Source of the DNA: Nymphaea colorata
Taxonomy: Eukaryota; Streptophyta; Magnoliopsida; Nymphaeales; Nymphaeaceae
DNA length: 29,490 nucleotides
Direction: 5' to 3'
NCBI RefSeq assembly: GCF_008831285.2
Contig: NW_022204930.1
Span: 1 to 29,490 of the forward strand
The notes beneath the pieces are model-generated. The model did not search any database and had not been told where the DNA came from. It saw nothing but the letters and a program-made list of their open reading frames with translations. This document shows, piece after piece, positions 1 through 11,691 of this stretch (its first letter is position 1; the number at the start of each line of letters is the position of its first letter). Position numbers and translations under genes: made by a program.

Positions 1-73
1 CAACCCCAACCCCAACCCCAACCCCAACCCCAACCCCAACCCCAACCCCAACCCCAACCCCAACCCCAACCCC
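1..73. repeat. left telomere, C4A2 repeats
   Basis: Uninterrupted tandem CCCCAA units from the first base to the C run ending near 73, where unique sequence begins. With the G4T2 array at the other end this shows the window is a whole macronuclear chromosome, not a fragment. C4A2/G4T2 is the Tetrahymena/Glaucoma-type telomere; hypotrichs use C4A4. Confidence 0.97.
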
Positions 74-123
74 ATAGATAAGCCATATTTTATTAAAAAG
101 TAAAGATGGAAAAAGGGGAGATA

Positions 124-2024
124 TCAAAGCGAGTTGAGTATTGTTGAGTGGTAGTCGGTATAGGTCTGATAGACAGAAGTGAGAACATCTACTTGGGGCG
201 ACCTGATATGCAGCTTCCCTATCGAATCCACACTGAGGCATATTCCTTATCGTTTTTCCCCATTCATGAATTGTGTTGAAGGGTATGGTGCGCATGATTC
301 GACCAGTAGTCTGCTCTACCATGATGAACATGCCTCGCTGCACTCCTACCAACCCATATTCTCATCAAATTCTCCACTCTTACCATACTCTTGAAGAAAT
401 GCGTGCAGTAGCCTTTGCTCTTGGACAGGATGGCCAAAATACCCTCTCTTGCTTACATCTTGCTCAGGTGTCGCACTTTGAAGTATTACTTTAGTATATG
501 CTTCTTGTAGTTATCTTTTTCTGTTGAATTAATTCCGGCCAGTTTGCGCTTGCTGATGAGATTGCTGTACTAGAATAGATATTTATCTTCATCGGAAAGT
601 TAGGAGTGCATTTTGAGTGCGCTATAGAGACTACTTCGTTGCTGGAGAGAGGATACACTCCTCTAAGGTATTGGCTTGCGCAATAATTGTACATGATGGT
701 GCGACATCTAGCCGAATTCTTGCTCTCCTCCATGTTTTTCAATGCAACTACACCGAATAATCCTCTAAACTTTTGGTATTCTTTCCACTTATGGTCCTCC
801 TCCTCGGATTGACAATAATGGTTGAGGTTATCAAGCAAATTGCCTCTTTCCATCAAAAAGCCATTCACTTCCAGCAAGTATTCAATCGAACTATCAAGGC
901 AGTAAAACTATATAATCTCACTCATGAGTTCCTCGACAGTCGTATATGACTCAATGAAGAAGGCCTTCTCCCGAGGGAATCTCACTATTAGCGGAACTTT
1001 GGCAGCGTGGAAAGAGCAGTAAATCTCAAAAAGGGAAGGACTATACTATCGGTCCCTGTCAAAGTCTATATGAAAAAAAAACTACTTTTGATGGTGTGGT
1101 AGAAGCAGTAGTTTAGGAGCTCTTTGGGAAAGTTACTGAAGATAGTAGCCTCCTCGTAAAAGTAATTAAGGAGGGGAACGTAGAGACGAGTGGGGACTTT
1201 GATGGCACAGCAGAGAGTGCACATGATTCTCATGTAAATCAACTTGCAAGAAGAAGCTTGCTTGATGACTTGCAGAAAGATCTATTCTCTGATTGAATCG
1301 TCTCCACGCCTCGCCAGATCGATCAACTGACTGATCTAATAGAGGTAATTTCTGCTAGATTCCTGATCTCCCCCTGCCCGCAACAGATGCTCGAAGGCCT
1401 CCAGGGCGATTTAGTTAGAACTGCCTTACAAATTGGTCAAACTACGACTGATCATCGTGCGTTTATATTTCAGAGGGTCGGTGCTGTTGCCAAAGAAGCC
1501 GACCTTGCTGCGGAGGTGTTGTTTGCAGTATTGGGAGAATGTAAGTTTTCGCACGGTGTTGAGAGCCTCCTCGTGGTAGGCTGTAATTTACGAAGAGCGT
1601 AATCCGAGAATGGGTAATCGTCAGCTGACAGTTGGTAGGCAGATTGACGCACCATCCAACTCTCCAAAAAATCCTCCTTAACGAACAATTGAGAAGTACT
1701 GATTTCTATCTTTTTTGATCGACTTTGGCGAAGGTCTTCCCCCATGCCAAGGGAATCATAATCGAGGATTTTTACTGAAGTGTAGTTCTGCTGGAGGGGG
1801 CGGAAGTCAGAGATGCTATTAAAGTTGGAGAGGGAGCATGTGGAGTCGTTATCATAGGTAGAATTGACGGATGCAAAGCCACCCTTGCTCATCTTTCTAA
1901 TGTCCTCCCTTAGTAATTTGCGTTTGATTTGCTGGAAGGCAGCTTCCTTGTGAGTATGGTTGACTCCTTCAATCCATATTACGATCTGCGAGGCCAACGT
2001 ATGAAGTGAATTGGGGACATTCAT
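124..2024 (-). CDS. MyTH4-FERM domain protein, frame broken in several places
   Basis: A motorless MyTH4-FERM protein, a module that in myosins and some kinesins binds microtubules, actin or membrane tails. The likely start is the ATG at 2024-2022 (MNVPNSLH; 2069 is an alternative). After about 140 unrecognised residues comes a MyTH4 domain (about 1590-1040) with SIREEIFLQVIKQ, matching the family L-R-D-E-I-Y-x-Q-L-I-K-Q; the second E is a TAG codon at 1284-1282. The FERM lobes follow: F1 near KVPLIVRFPREKAFF, F2 near MYNYCASQYLRGVYPLS, and F3 near VQRGMFIMVEQTTGRI with the closing helix VDVLTSVYQTYTDYH. It ends at TGA 126-124, 50 bp from the telomere. One clear 20-nt intron lies at 1066-1085. 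The reading frame must also change near 1581-1591, 620-637, 339-357, 253-257 and 217-219, without good introns. Either consensus errors in the subtelomere or a decaying gene. The domain calls are firm; the exact protein is not. Confidence 0.75.
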
Positions 2025-2143
2025 TCGAATATAATTATAAATAGTGGATCTCCAAGGCCATTTCATCATCCAGCCAATATATGATGAGATATTAGAAGTA
2101 GGCCCTGCCTGATGCCAGAGTATATAATATTTAGATCCGATAA

Positions 2144-5100
2144 ATGATATTCTGCAAAAAGATTTGCGCAGTGGTATCAATACTCTTACTTGCCACCTTT
2201 GCCACAGGGGATACCTTTGGGCGAAGCGGCAAGGATAAGACCGTTGTATAGTCAAGCCATTTCACGAGCAGTAATGATGCATCAACTAACTATACCCTCT
2301 ACAATGTTGAAGTCGGCAAGCCACTCGTTTTCCTCCTCAAGCGTAAAAAGGCTCATTCAGCCATCAAGGAAAACCATCTCACAGTTTCCTTTAACTCGTA
2401 AAATCAAACCCACTCATGCAAACTGAAGACCGAGAATGGCATATGCGTCATCGAGGAAGTAGAGGAGAGCAGCATCACTCTCAATCTTTAGTGCGCTAAG
2501 ACTCCCTGCGATGTTTCGTGGGTCATCTACCAACCTGAAATCAACAGAATCAACAATGGGCAGCTCAGTCAAGGACTCTTCACACTTTAATAATCAAATG
2601 ACCACATGGTCGCCTTCATCACGTGCAACGATCCATAGAATAAAAACTTTCAAGAAGATGTCTCGATGTATGCTTCGAGTCCATTCGATAGGGGAGGCTC
2701 AGGCAACAAGCTGTACTTCCTTTTCGCGAATGAAGAAAAGGGATATCTTTACATCGACATCAAGGAAGAATCACGAAAGTGCGCACACGTATCCATCGCT
2801 AACGTGCCAAAGAGGATAGTGTATTCTGATTAGATGCTAAGGGATTACACTAACAAGCACTCATCATCAGTTATCGGCCTCAATATGCCCAAAAGCGATT
2901 TTAGACTTGACTGCATGCTGACAAAGCTCGATGATTTGGCCTTTGAAACAGACACTATGGTCATCTTGAGTGGAGTCAAGGGCAATTCAACAGAAATCTT
3001 ATCATAATATTCAATCGCTCCCCTTGGGAAAGAGAAAAGCATTGAGTTTAGCATAACATTCAAGAAACCAAGTGAAGATTATGATTAGCTCGAGCTGGAA
3101 ATAGTGGGAAAGGATGAGAAGATGACGATGATTAGCTTTGTCATCAATGAGGCTCTGACTCAGGAAATCGATTTATCATAAAGAACCTACTTCAATCTCA
3201 AGAAAGGCCAGTCTATTTAGTATTAGCTGCTTCCGGATGATAAAGCTGAGGATAGTGATCAGGTCTACTTTTTACCGAATAACAAAACCAACATCACACT
3301 AAGCAATTCAAATTGTTCTGCAAAAAAAGGATGCAAGACTAAACTTACTGCAGATGGTGATGTTTCAACTTATCTCTATGTCAGTAGCACCCCAGACGCA
3401 ACCAAAAAGTCCATTTAGTATGTTCCACTCAATAAAAATTCCAAAACGAAGATAAAATAGAAAGAAAACATATACTTCAAAAAACAGGTGAAGGCTAATA
3501 AGGCATTCGAAATAGCAATCAACAGTCCAAATGTGATCGTTTATGCAGCTTCCAAAGAGAAATGTGAAACGCCAGATTCCGCATGTAACGAAAGAAGTGG
3601 AAACTACCTTCATCCATTTGCCTACACCCCCAAAAAAGATGGAGAGTTCATCATCAACGTAGAAGGTCTATAATCAGGGGAATTCATGATTACTGTGATC
3701 GAGGAAGATGATGAATATATTCACCTTGATGACGGAATTGCCTTCAGCTATCGGATCGAGGAAGACGAAGAAGAAATCCTCTTCAAGTACAAGCTAAAGG
3801 AAAAGACGGACGTTTCATTTAATCTAGTTGCTCCTCTTAACCATCTTAACCTATTCGTCTACAATGGCGATGAGGAACCTGATGAGAGTAGCACCAGTCT
3901 TAGTTCTGAAGGGTATATCGCATACGCCAAGGACTAAATCAAGAGTCTCAAATTCATTATCACTGTCAAGAAGACAGACCTTACTAAGAAAAAAATGACC
4001 CATTTCACTCTCCTTGCTTCATCCTCCAAGGCAGTTCTTCGACTAGAGCCTACAGTCGCCCACTATGAAACTTTACAGCCTCAAGCCACTAGAGAGTATA
4101 TCTTTGAGTTCGATCCTAGCGAAGACTACATCCTCAACTTCTATACTCACAACTTCAAGGACGGCAACCTGACCATAATGTTAGCCTTGTCCAACAACCG
4201 CGTTTGGGATGAGAAGAATCTTGACATGCTATGGATCGATCGTGAGTCAGACTATCTCGACTTGAAGATGGTCTCAGCTTACCTCTGCAAGAAAGAGGGA
4301 CAGTAAAGCTGCTAAATCTTCCTGCTCCTCAAGAACTTTATGGAAGTTGAAGTGGATATCACCATCACTCTCATGATGCGTTATTCCATCATCGAACTCA
4401 AAGACGGTATTTGGCAATCTTACCTCGAGGGGACTATTGCCAGTGATGCCTTCTTCTACTTCCATCCCAAACACATTGATAAAAACATTATCATTCTTTA
4501 CACCACGATGATGGAGGATCTTAGAATTATGTACACACTATGGAAATCCGATTCTAAATCCCTCAATCCTACCGAGTGGCCTTTCCCAAGAGTAGAATTA
4601 GACGAAAATAAACCTAGTCCTAGGACTGTCAACCACATAACGATCGATAAGGAGCTATTGAAAAAGCAATGCTGGCCTAATTGCGTTGTTTTGATAACTC
4701 TATACCGAGATCCAAGTCTAAAAGCAAACCGTCTTAATAACAATGCTGATTACAAGATTATGGCGTCTAATAATCAGATATAACTGCCCTAAAGAACAAG
4801 AATAAACTTGGCGCTAACAAACAAAGAGGAAAGGTAGCTAATCATCGATCTAAAATACGCTCTTTAAAAGTAATATATCACGATATACACCTATCATACT
4901 CTTGGAAATTTTATAATAGTTGCCAACATAATCTCATAAAAGCAATCAAGATGCCCAGAGGAGTCATAGCAAATGGATTTTATTATCGATCATGGCGAGA
5001 CCACGATTGAAATTAGTCGTATCAAGACCAAGATAAAATAATTAGGCATGTAATAAGATGGCAATATATACCTTTGTATGCTCGCCAAGGGAATAGAAGA

Positions 5101-7030
5101 TGGCAAATTTTCAATCGAATACACAACAGATAGAAAATAAGTCCAACTTTTGCATGTCAATAGCTACCAAACAATTAAATTGTAAGCGAATGAAACTAAG
5201 ATATACCAGATGGAAGGATTTTTCAACTTCTTGCTCAAGATCATTAGGAGAAGCGGATACCCCTATTTCTTGGCTTAGAAGTGCGACCTCGACAAGATTA
5301 AGGAGTGTGAGGAGACATTCATATCGACCTTGTAAATCGGTAAGCAATTGGTAAAGAAATATGAGTAATTCTATTAGCAGCCTTGCAAGGACTGTATGTA
5401 CTACTTTAAATTCCACGCGGTTGAGCCATGCACAATAATGCTGCACCTCAACACCATCAACTCATAGACTGAGCTCAAGGAGCATGAAATAATCACTGAT
5501 TTCGTCGATCCCAGCGAGTATGCCATGTACTCTATCACGCACATCAAAAAAGAAGACCTATCGGTTAACATCCATGTCCTGGAAGGAGATATCGAAGTCC
5601 AGTTCACCAACAATCAACAGGTAAACCTCATCAAATCAACTTAAACTGGCAAGAAAAGCATACACTTTTTCATCCCCAAATCCTATACCTACTCTGATAG
5701 CCAGCCTTCATCACAAAACGGAGTGGCAAGCTTTGGCTCATTTGAGTACTCGAACACCTTTGGGTCTTACCATATGACGATATCTAGCAAAAGCTTCAAG
5801 GTAGGGGCCACTTTTTCAATCACCTATTCATCTGGTGAGAACCAAGTTCAGCTGCAGGATGGACTCATCACTGACATAGTCTTGTAGCCGAACGTTCCAT
5901 TCAAGTTTTACTATGAAAACGAGATAAGCCAATCCCACATCTATCTATCGCTCTCTGCCAGGGAGGAAAACATTTTAAGTGGACTCAATTTCTCATCATT
6001 CTACTTTGAGGGTGAAGGTGAAGAGGAGAATCGGGTGGAGTTTCACTTGGATATTCCAAAAATCCGCAAGAAAACTCCAAATCCCTCATACCTTCTGTCC
6101 CTGCCTGAGAAAAACTATTTATAAATAGACCTTATAAACCCTAGTCCCAAACCCGAAGTCATCTCCATAGGTATCAATCACCAAGAGCTGATCGTCCTGC
6201 CATTTGACCATGAGTTCCCCTTTACGCTCCACGCAAAAGAAGAGATTGACTTCTTAGTAGAAGTCAGTTCGCCCGGCTTCATCCATACTCAGATAAGAAA
6301 ATGCGATGAGAGCGAGCCTCTCTTCTCCTACTCATTCGAATATTAGGGCTTTGTAAAGGGATAGTTCCAAAACGAAGTTGAACTCACATAAGACCCTAAG
6401 TTCTAAGATTTCATCAAAGTATCCAAGGCTGGTAGTTTTTACATAAACATAAAGGCGGTTGATTAGGCTTCGACTTTGGCAATTAATCTCAAATTTTTAG
6501 ATTAAAAGCCTAAAGCAAAGCTTCTCAAGGCTGGAGGAAAAGGATTGATTTAGTATGAGCTTACTGACTCGAAGAAAGCAACTCTAAAGTTTTCGCAAGT
6601 TCTATGTAATAGCGGGGATTGCCTTGGCATCAGGTACTACAGCATGAGTTCTACCAAACTTGAAGACCTTTACTCTCAGTTGGTATGTCCTTCTAGTTTC
6701 TTCTCGATCGACTCCATGCAAACCTCCGAAGCAATTGCCCTAAAACCCATCCAATACAATGAATCAAACCCTATCGTTACTTTCACGCATGAGCTGACCC
6801 ACCATTCGTCATTTGTGGCAGTGAAGGCAATCACAGGCACAGGGCAAGAGATCTATTATCGACCCATCGAGGTAATCACCATATGGGGTCATCTTTCTCG
6901 AACAAGCCAAAGCTACAAGATCACCATTGGTTGCATACTGATCGTATCGATATGCGCGCTCCTATTATTCGTGCGTTACAATGCCAGGAAGGGGTACCGA
7001 AGGATATAGTAGAGCGACGGTTCCAAATGA
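2144..7030 (+). CDS. giant single-pass surface protein (type I membrane)
   Basis: One continuous frame of 1,628 residues when TAA=K and TAG=E are read through. It begins with a signal peptide (MIFCKKICAVVSILLLATFA), followed by about 1,560 residues of beta-rich, presumably lumenal or extracellular sequence with scattered cysteine pairs (for example C-x2-C in EQPCKDCMYYF). A hydrophobic anchor (about residues 1593-1610, ITIGCILIVSICALLLFV) precedes a short basic tail, RYNARKGYRRIEESDGSK. I recognise no named domain. Long secreted proteins with a signal peptide and one C-terminal TM are common in ciliates, so a surface or secretory-pathway role is an inference. The stop at 7028-7030 is followed by two more in-frame TGA codons, which favours this end. 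A 16-nt GT...AG stretch inside the tail could instead give an acidic tail ending at 7085, but it does not match the 20-nt introns elsewhere. The divergent neighbour starts about 120 bp upstream. Confidence 0.88.
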
Positions 7031-7107
7031 TGATGATTATGCTTATATGTAGTTGTTTGGATTATAGCAATTGCTTTTAGGATGAAATCTGCAGTGAATG
7101 ATGGCTT

Positions 7108-7181
7108 AGAGTTATGGTGTAGTTGGTTATCACGTTTGCTTTACACGCAAAAGGTCCTGGGTTCGAACCCCAGTAGCTCTA
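7108..7181 (+). tRNA. tRNA-Val (UAC)
   Basis: Cloverleaf folds by eye: a 7-bp acceptor stem (AGAGTTA with TAGCTCT, one G-T wobble), D arm with AGTTGGTTA, anticodon stem TTTGC/GCAAA with loop TTTACAC placing TAC at 34-36, and a T arm CTGGG-TTCGAAC-CCCAG. Discriminator A is at 7181 and CCA is not encoded. No intron. A T6 tract at 7184-7189 is the polymerase III terminator. Confidence 0.95.
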
Positions 7182-7319
7182 TATTTTTTATATCTATCAT
7201 ACACCCTATTATTCAATGATACGACAAGATGGCAGGATGGAAGGGGGATGATTGGGTAAGGTTTACGATGTGAAAGTTTAGTGGATTATTTTTCTACAGA
7301 AATGATTATTATAAATTGA

Positions 7320-7939
7320 ATGGGTTGTGCTCAAGGTAAATAAAAAGGTGAGGCCTAGAATAAGAATCTGAAGGTGTTGCAGAAGCCGACGGCTGCCAAG
7401 AAGGCAGTTAAGTTGGTCCTCTGCGGTAACGCAGCAGTGGGTAAGACATCAATTACCATGCGATATAAGGAGGGTGTGTTCAAAAAGGTGCATGAGCCCA
7501 CGCTGGCCGGCGCCTACCAATAAAAGAAGATAAAGACCAAAACTGGAGAGGAAATCCAGCTCAACATTTGGGATACTGCCGGAGATGAGCGCTTCAGATC
7601 CATCATGCCTTTATACTACCGCGATGCAGAAATCGCACTCCTCGTCTTCGACCTCACCGACCCCGAAAGTTTCAAGGGCATCGACTACTGGCTCGGCGAG
7701 CTTGAGGAAAAAGTCAAGGCAGAAGGCATGCTTCTATGTAACGCTATCTTCATTTAGGCCTGATCGGTAATAAGAAAGATCTGATCGATGACAGAAGGGT
7801 CTCCAAGGATGAAGGAGAGCTGAAGGCCGCCGAGCGAAAGAATTGCCTCTATCATGAAACATCAGCATTGACGGGAGAGGGAGTTGAAGAGCTGTTCTAG
7901 AAGGTGATTGAGTAGTATGTGAAACGGAAAAAGGTGTGA
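7320..7939 (+). CDS. Rab GTPase, Ara6/Rab5-like, N-myristoylated type
   Basis: A 199-residue small GTPase in two exons (7320-7737, 7758-7939) around a 20-nt intron; splicing joins the frame as MLLC-LIGNKKDL. The P-loop is GNAAVGKTS (about residue 36), switch I contains PTLAG, switch II is IWDTAGDERF, and the base-recognition motif is NKKD. The start MGCAQGK fits N-myristoylation at Gly2 with possible palmitoylation at Cys3, and the C terminus (ELFEKVIEEYVKRKKV) has no prenylatable cysteine. That layout is known from plant Ara6/RabF1 and apicomplexan Rab5B, which act on endosomes; the LYYRDAEIALLVFDLTDPESF region agrees with the Rab5 group. Oddity: the catalytic Gln of WDTAGQE is Asp here. Placement in the Rab5 group is an inference from motifs; GTPase identity is certain. 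Confidence 0.93.
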
Positions 7940-8038
7940 TTTATGATAACTCTATGTCCAGCTCATTATTGCATTAACCCAAATAACGATCACTGATAGG
8001 CAGCGACAATCAGCTCATCATTTCCCGTATAATTATAG

Positions 8039-9364
8039 ATGTCAAAATAAAAACCTGCAGAAGCTAAACACAATGTAGAGAAAAACTATGGCTTAGTAGC
8101 ACTTGAAAATACCGTGTTTTCCTTCTTCAATGCTCCAGAAGAGAGTAAATACTGCCTCTGTGACATCTGTCTTGAGAATTATGAGATCAAGGAGAAAGGC
8201 CGTGAGTTCCTAAAACAATCAAGTTCAGTCTTCAATATCGATGGTGCCAAGATGCGCAAGTTTTATCAATTGATTTCGAGCCTGGACCAAAAGATTTACT
8301 TCAGGTTGCAGATCCCTTAGCTATGCTTCTTTGAAGGAGGATAGGGTAAAGTATTGTATAAGAGCAAAGCGAATGGCATCGCACAGGTCTCAATTACTCC
8401 TTAGTTTCGAAAGCAGATCCCAAACTTCTTTTTGGATTCACGCAAGCTTGCACAAAACACCCATCCTAACTTCAACGAAAACAAATACAACCACATCAAA
8501 TATTTCGAGTCTATCGTGCCCAGCTTCAAGCACGGACTCAGCAACGATAACCTCGACAATCGCCCTAAAAATTACACATTCCACTGTAACCAAAAGAGCG
8601 AAGAGGAAAACTAAGTCTTCAGAGTCCACCAAAATGCAGCTGCTGAGGTGGCTATCATCAAGTACAGAGACAAGGGATTGGAATTAGTTAACGAAAAGCA
8701 ACTGAGAGGCATCATGAAATCTAATGTCAAGACGCAAAACATCGAACTTATCCAAGGGTACATAAAGCCACATGAGAAGGAGAGTGAGTTTATCTTCAGT
8801 GAGTTTGTAGAGTACCGCAAGCCAGACAATGTTCTCATGTACAACCGCAGTCTAATCCAGATGAAGACATAAATCGGTCTTCTTTCCAAGTTCTCCAAAG
8901 AGTACATTCCACTGTAATATTTGGAGGAGTATGAGCAAATGCTTAAGGAGATGCCTGAGGAGTACTGTCTATACTAGACTTACAAGATGATCCATTACAT
9001 TGAGATCAACAGGGACGTGCGCATCAAGCACTTGACAACTGTCTGGTTCAAGGACGAAGTGAGGGAGCTAGCTTTCTTCGGAGTTGCACACTTCGACTAT
9101 GAAGAGAATGAGAAGATCACCACAGATGTGGCCAACATCGTGGAGCTAAAGGACATCATGAAGACGGATCTTACTGATTTGGAGCAGGAGTTGCTGGGAG
9201 TGTGGGAGAGCATGAAGAAAAGAAAGATGAAAAATATCAGCAAGGGACTTAGTGAATAAGATGAGTCTTTCCTAAAGGAAATTGAGCTGATCAAACAAGA
9301 AAGCAAATCAAGGAGCATTGGGGATACTCTGTCTCACTACAAAAATAGTCATTCATCCAAATGA
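8039..9364 (+). CDS. unrecognised 441-residue protein
   Basis: A single-exon gene, 100 bp after the Rab gene, starting MSKKKPAEAKHNVEKNYG and ending at TGA 9362-9364. It has a C-x-C-x2-C cluster early (YCLCDICLENYE, about residues 38-49), a central mixed alpha/beta region and a strongly charged C-terminal third (WESMKKRKMKNISKGLSEKDE). Nine in-frame TAA/TAG codons are read through; as K and E they give smooth runs such as IPELCFFEGGEGKVLYKSK. There is no signal peptide or membrane segment, so it is probably cytosolic or nuclear. I do not recognise the family and assign no function. Codon use and length leave little doubt that it is a real gene. Confidence 0.85.
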
Positions 9365-9583
9365 CGACTAACATTAAAAGCAAAGATGATTTATACCTTT
9401 ATTCATCATATTCTATCATTCAAAAGATGACGTTTATCTCAGCTCTCTTAATACTTCCTTTGGCTTAATCTATTAAATAATCATCAACTTCTAAACCCTT
9501 AAAATGAAATCGCTCGCATTTATCTATGTAGCTTATATATGTATGACGCATTAATTAATAATTCATATTTAATTGTGCACTCA

Positions 9584-10231
9584 ATGAGCGAGAAATCGTA
9601 GTTTTAGGAACTTCTTTTGCAGATACGGGCCAACCCACTACTTCCCAGACAGTTTTCTCTTTAATACTTGCAAGGACTGTGGACCAAATTTACTGGTTTA
9701 AGCAACTAAGAACGCCAAGAATATGATGATGCCTGCGTATAGATATAAGTTGCGATAATCATCAAGCATGAGGAAAAGACAAAAAGACGTCGGAAGAACC
9801 TATCGGAAATCGTTTAAGCCTTTAATGCATTATTGGCTAAGCAGTAGAAACAATCTGAATAAATAAAGAAATAGCCAGCCGAATCGATGACTGAAGTGAA
9901 GCAATAAAAGATATAAAAACCCAGCTCATAAGTAAACACAGATAAAACCGTTTAATAGCCTCCATAACCGCGTAAATGGGGATTCAATACTATTTCTAGA
10001 TTTTTATCTAAGCATTTATTTTTTATGAAAAAGCCTGATGAAAAGCAGTCAAAAGAGTATTAGTCGAAAAGCACTAAAAGCTCAGGTGAGTATGAAGCTA
10101 CTTTTAATTATCGATATCAGAAGCCTTAGCGATCACACAATTAACAAGAAGAGCTCGATGAAGAATAATAGTCATTCTTGCATTAAAAGACTGTATGCAG
10201 CTCCTCCTCAATCAAGCATAAATTCAATTGA
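9584..10231 (+). CDS. unrecognised Lys/Glu-rich protein, invisible under other codes
   Basis: A 215-residue gene with an unusually high density of reassigned codons (about 30 TAA or TAG), so it disappears under the standard code. Read as K/E it begins MSEKSEFEELLLQIRANP and has a helical N-terminal half (LLPRQFSLKYLQGLWTKF, then EYDDACVEIKVAIIIK). A basic cluster KTKRRRKN follows, then a disordered Lys/Pro/Ser region (EVKQKKIKKPSSKVNTDK). There is no signal peptide or membrane span. The basic cluster could be a nuclear localisation signal (inference). The stop is TGA 10229-10231. A 27-codon upstream frame at 9504 ends in a TGA that overlaps this ATG. No family recognised. Confidence 0.75.
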
Positions 10232-10395
10232 TTTGAAACATCAACAAATTCCTTATCGATAAATTATTTTTTAGTCAATTTTAGTATAGTATCTTTATCA
10301 TCACAAAAGATAAATTATTTTTAATGTGTTGGGATGATAATTGAGGGTGAATCACTCTTTGAAGGTCCTTAGAGATACTGGCCCTCTTGAGGGGT

Positions 10396-11446
10396 TCACT
10401 TGAATTTAGTGCGTTGAGATTGTGGTAGGGACGGCTTCATGAATTTGGGGGAGGTAGGCTTAATAGTGTCAATAGAATCTTTAAGTTGGCTCATTTGCCT
10501 CTTGCAAGTTAGTATCAAATCTAAATTATTGCAGAGAAGGTAGAGCACCTTATGTCGGAGCACTTCCTGAGTTCCCGACTCCATGAAGAAGGTGGCATCT
10601 TCTAGGAAGCTTATGACTTAGGGACAGGCTGTCGGCCTGGCCCAACAGATACTCTTCGGCCATCAAATAGTTGGGGCAAATTATCTTGGTGAAGAGGTCA
10701 TAAGCGTTAAGCGAGAACTCGATGAGTTTGTATTAGATGGCAGCAGCGATGAAGGTAAGTGTCTCTACTTACTTTTACTCTCCGTTGACGAAGCCAACAA
10801 TCTCGTATGCGGCTGCACTGTGGATGGTCTCAACGAGTCTCTAGGAGTTTTTGAAGAGGCTGCACCGCCCGAGACTGGTCACGATGATCGAGAAGATGTG
10901 GTGAAGTGGTTTCTTCCAAAAAATGCCGAAGATTTCGCTGTTGAGGTTGAGGATGAGGTTGATCAGTGGGTCGCTGTTGAGCACACGCTGGAAGACAGTC
11001 TAAAATTTCTCGAAGGTCATCTGGTCCCACAGTCCATCAGCACTTGGAAGAACTTCATGAGAACTTTCAGACAAACGAAAGGTAAGGTTCGGTCGCCCTA
11101 ATTGAGCTTATTTGCAGAGTTCCAAGATGACTAGTTCTAGGCTCTGCTCACAAAAGGGGAAGCGGTACTTGAGTGCCATTTTGCGGCCCAGGTAAATTTC
11201 CATGATGCTGAGGGCCAAAAAATACTATCTGGTGTTAAAGAATAACTTGCCCTTGCTGAGCAATCTTTGGTAATTTTCCGGTGTGAGGAAGTGGAAAAGA
11301 TCGATGTAGAGATCCCCGATGGGCCCCTTGAGGCTGGATTCTATTTCCCTGTTATCGAAGATGTGCTCGACCGCATGAAGCCAGCGTTTGTGGTTGGTGA
11401 TGACATCGTCGTCGGTCCTGTTGAGGAGGGCGAGGGTTTCGACCAT
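10396..11446 (-). CDS. unrecognised all-helical protein, start unresolved
   Basis: A predicted helical, repeat-like protein of about 344 residues if begun at the ATG 11446-11444 (MVETLALLNRTDDDV). Convincing coding sequence continues upstream in frame (KYHIDTNCKKAVINLIKV and beyond) to about 11575, yet no ATG exists there before the divergent gene at 11692, so the true first exon is unclear. Leucine-rich helices (NLILNLNSEIFGIFWKK, FTKIICPNYLMAEEYLL) resemble armadillo/HEAT-like folds, but I recognise no family. The fr ame changes near 10602-10625. A 16-nt GT...AG deletion (10610-10625) would give GQADSLFLEDATFFMESG, but the size differs from the usual 20 nt, so this could be an indel. The C-terminal tail is Ser/Pro/Lys-rich and ends at TGA 10398-10396. 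Confidence 0.65.
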
Positions 11447-11691
11447 CTTCGATCCTGTGACTTTGATGAGGTTGATGACTGCCTTTTTGCAGTTGGTGTC
11501 GATATGATACTTATTCTTGCGACTATCTCCTCCAGCTGCAGGAACGATGGCGGGAACAAACTGTTCTAAGCTTTGAAATTTGGTAGTGGTACTTTTATGA
11601 GAATATGATCAGAATATGATCAGAAAATGCTTGTGAAAAACTTTAATTAATCTTTTGAATATAATCGAAAATTCTAAAAGAACTTAATAGA

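Noticed and set aside
7004-7085. Alternative acidic tail of the surface protein via a 16-nt intron
   Set aside because: All firm introns are 20 nt, and the unspliced frame ends in three consecutive TGA codons, a convincing natural stop.
9504-9587. 27-codon frame upstream of the Lys/Glu-rich gene
   Set aside because: AT-rich, short, and its TGA overlaps the next ATG; at most an upstream ORF, not a gene.
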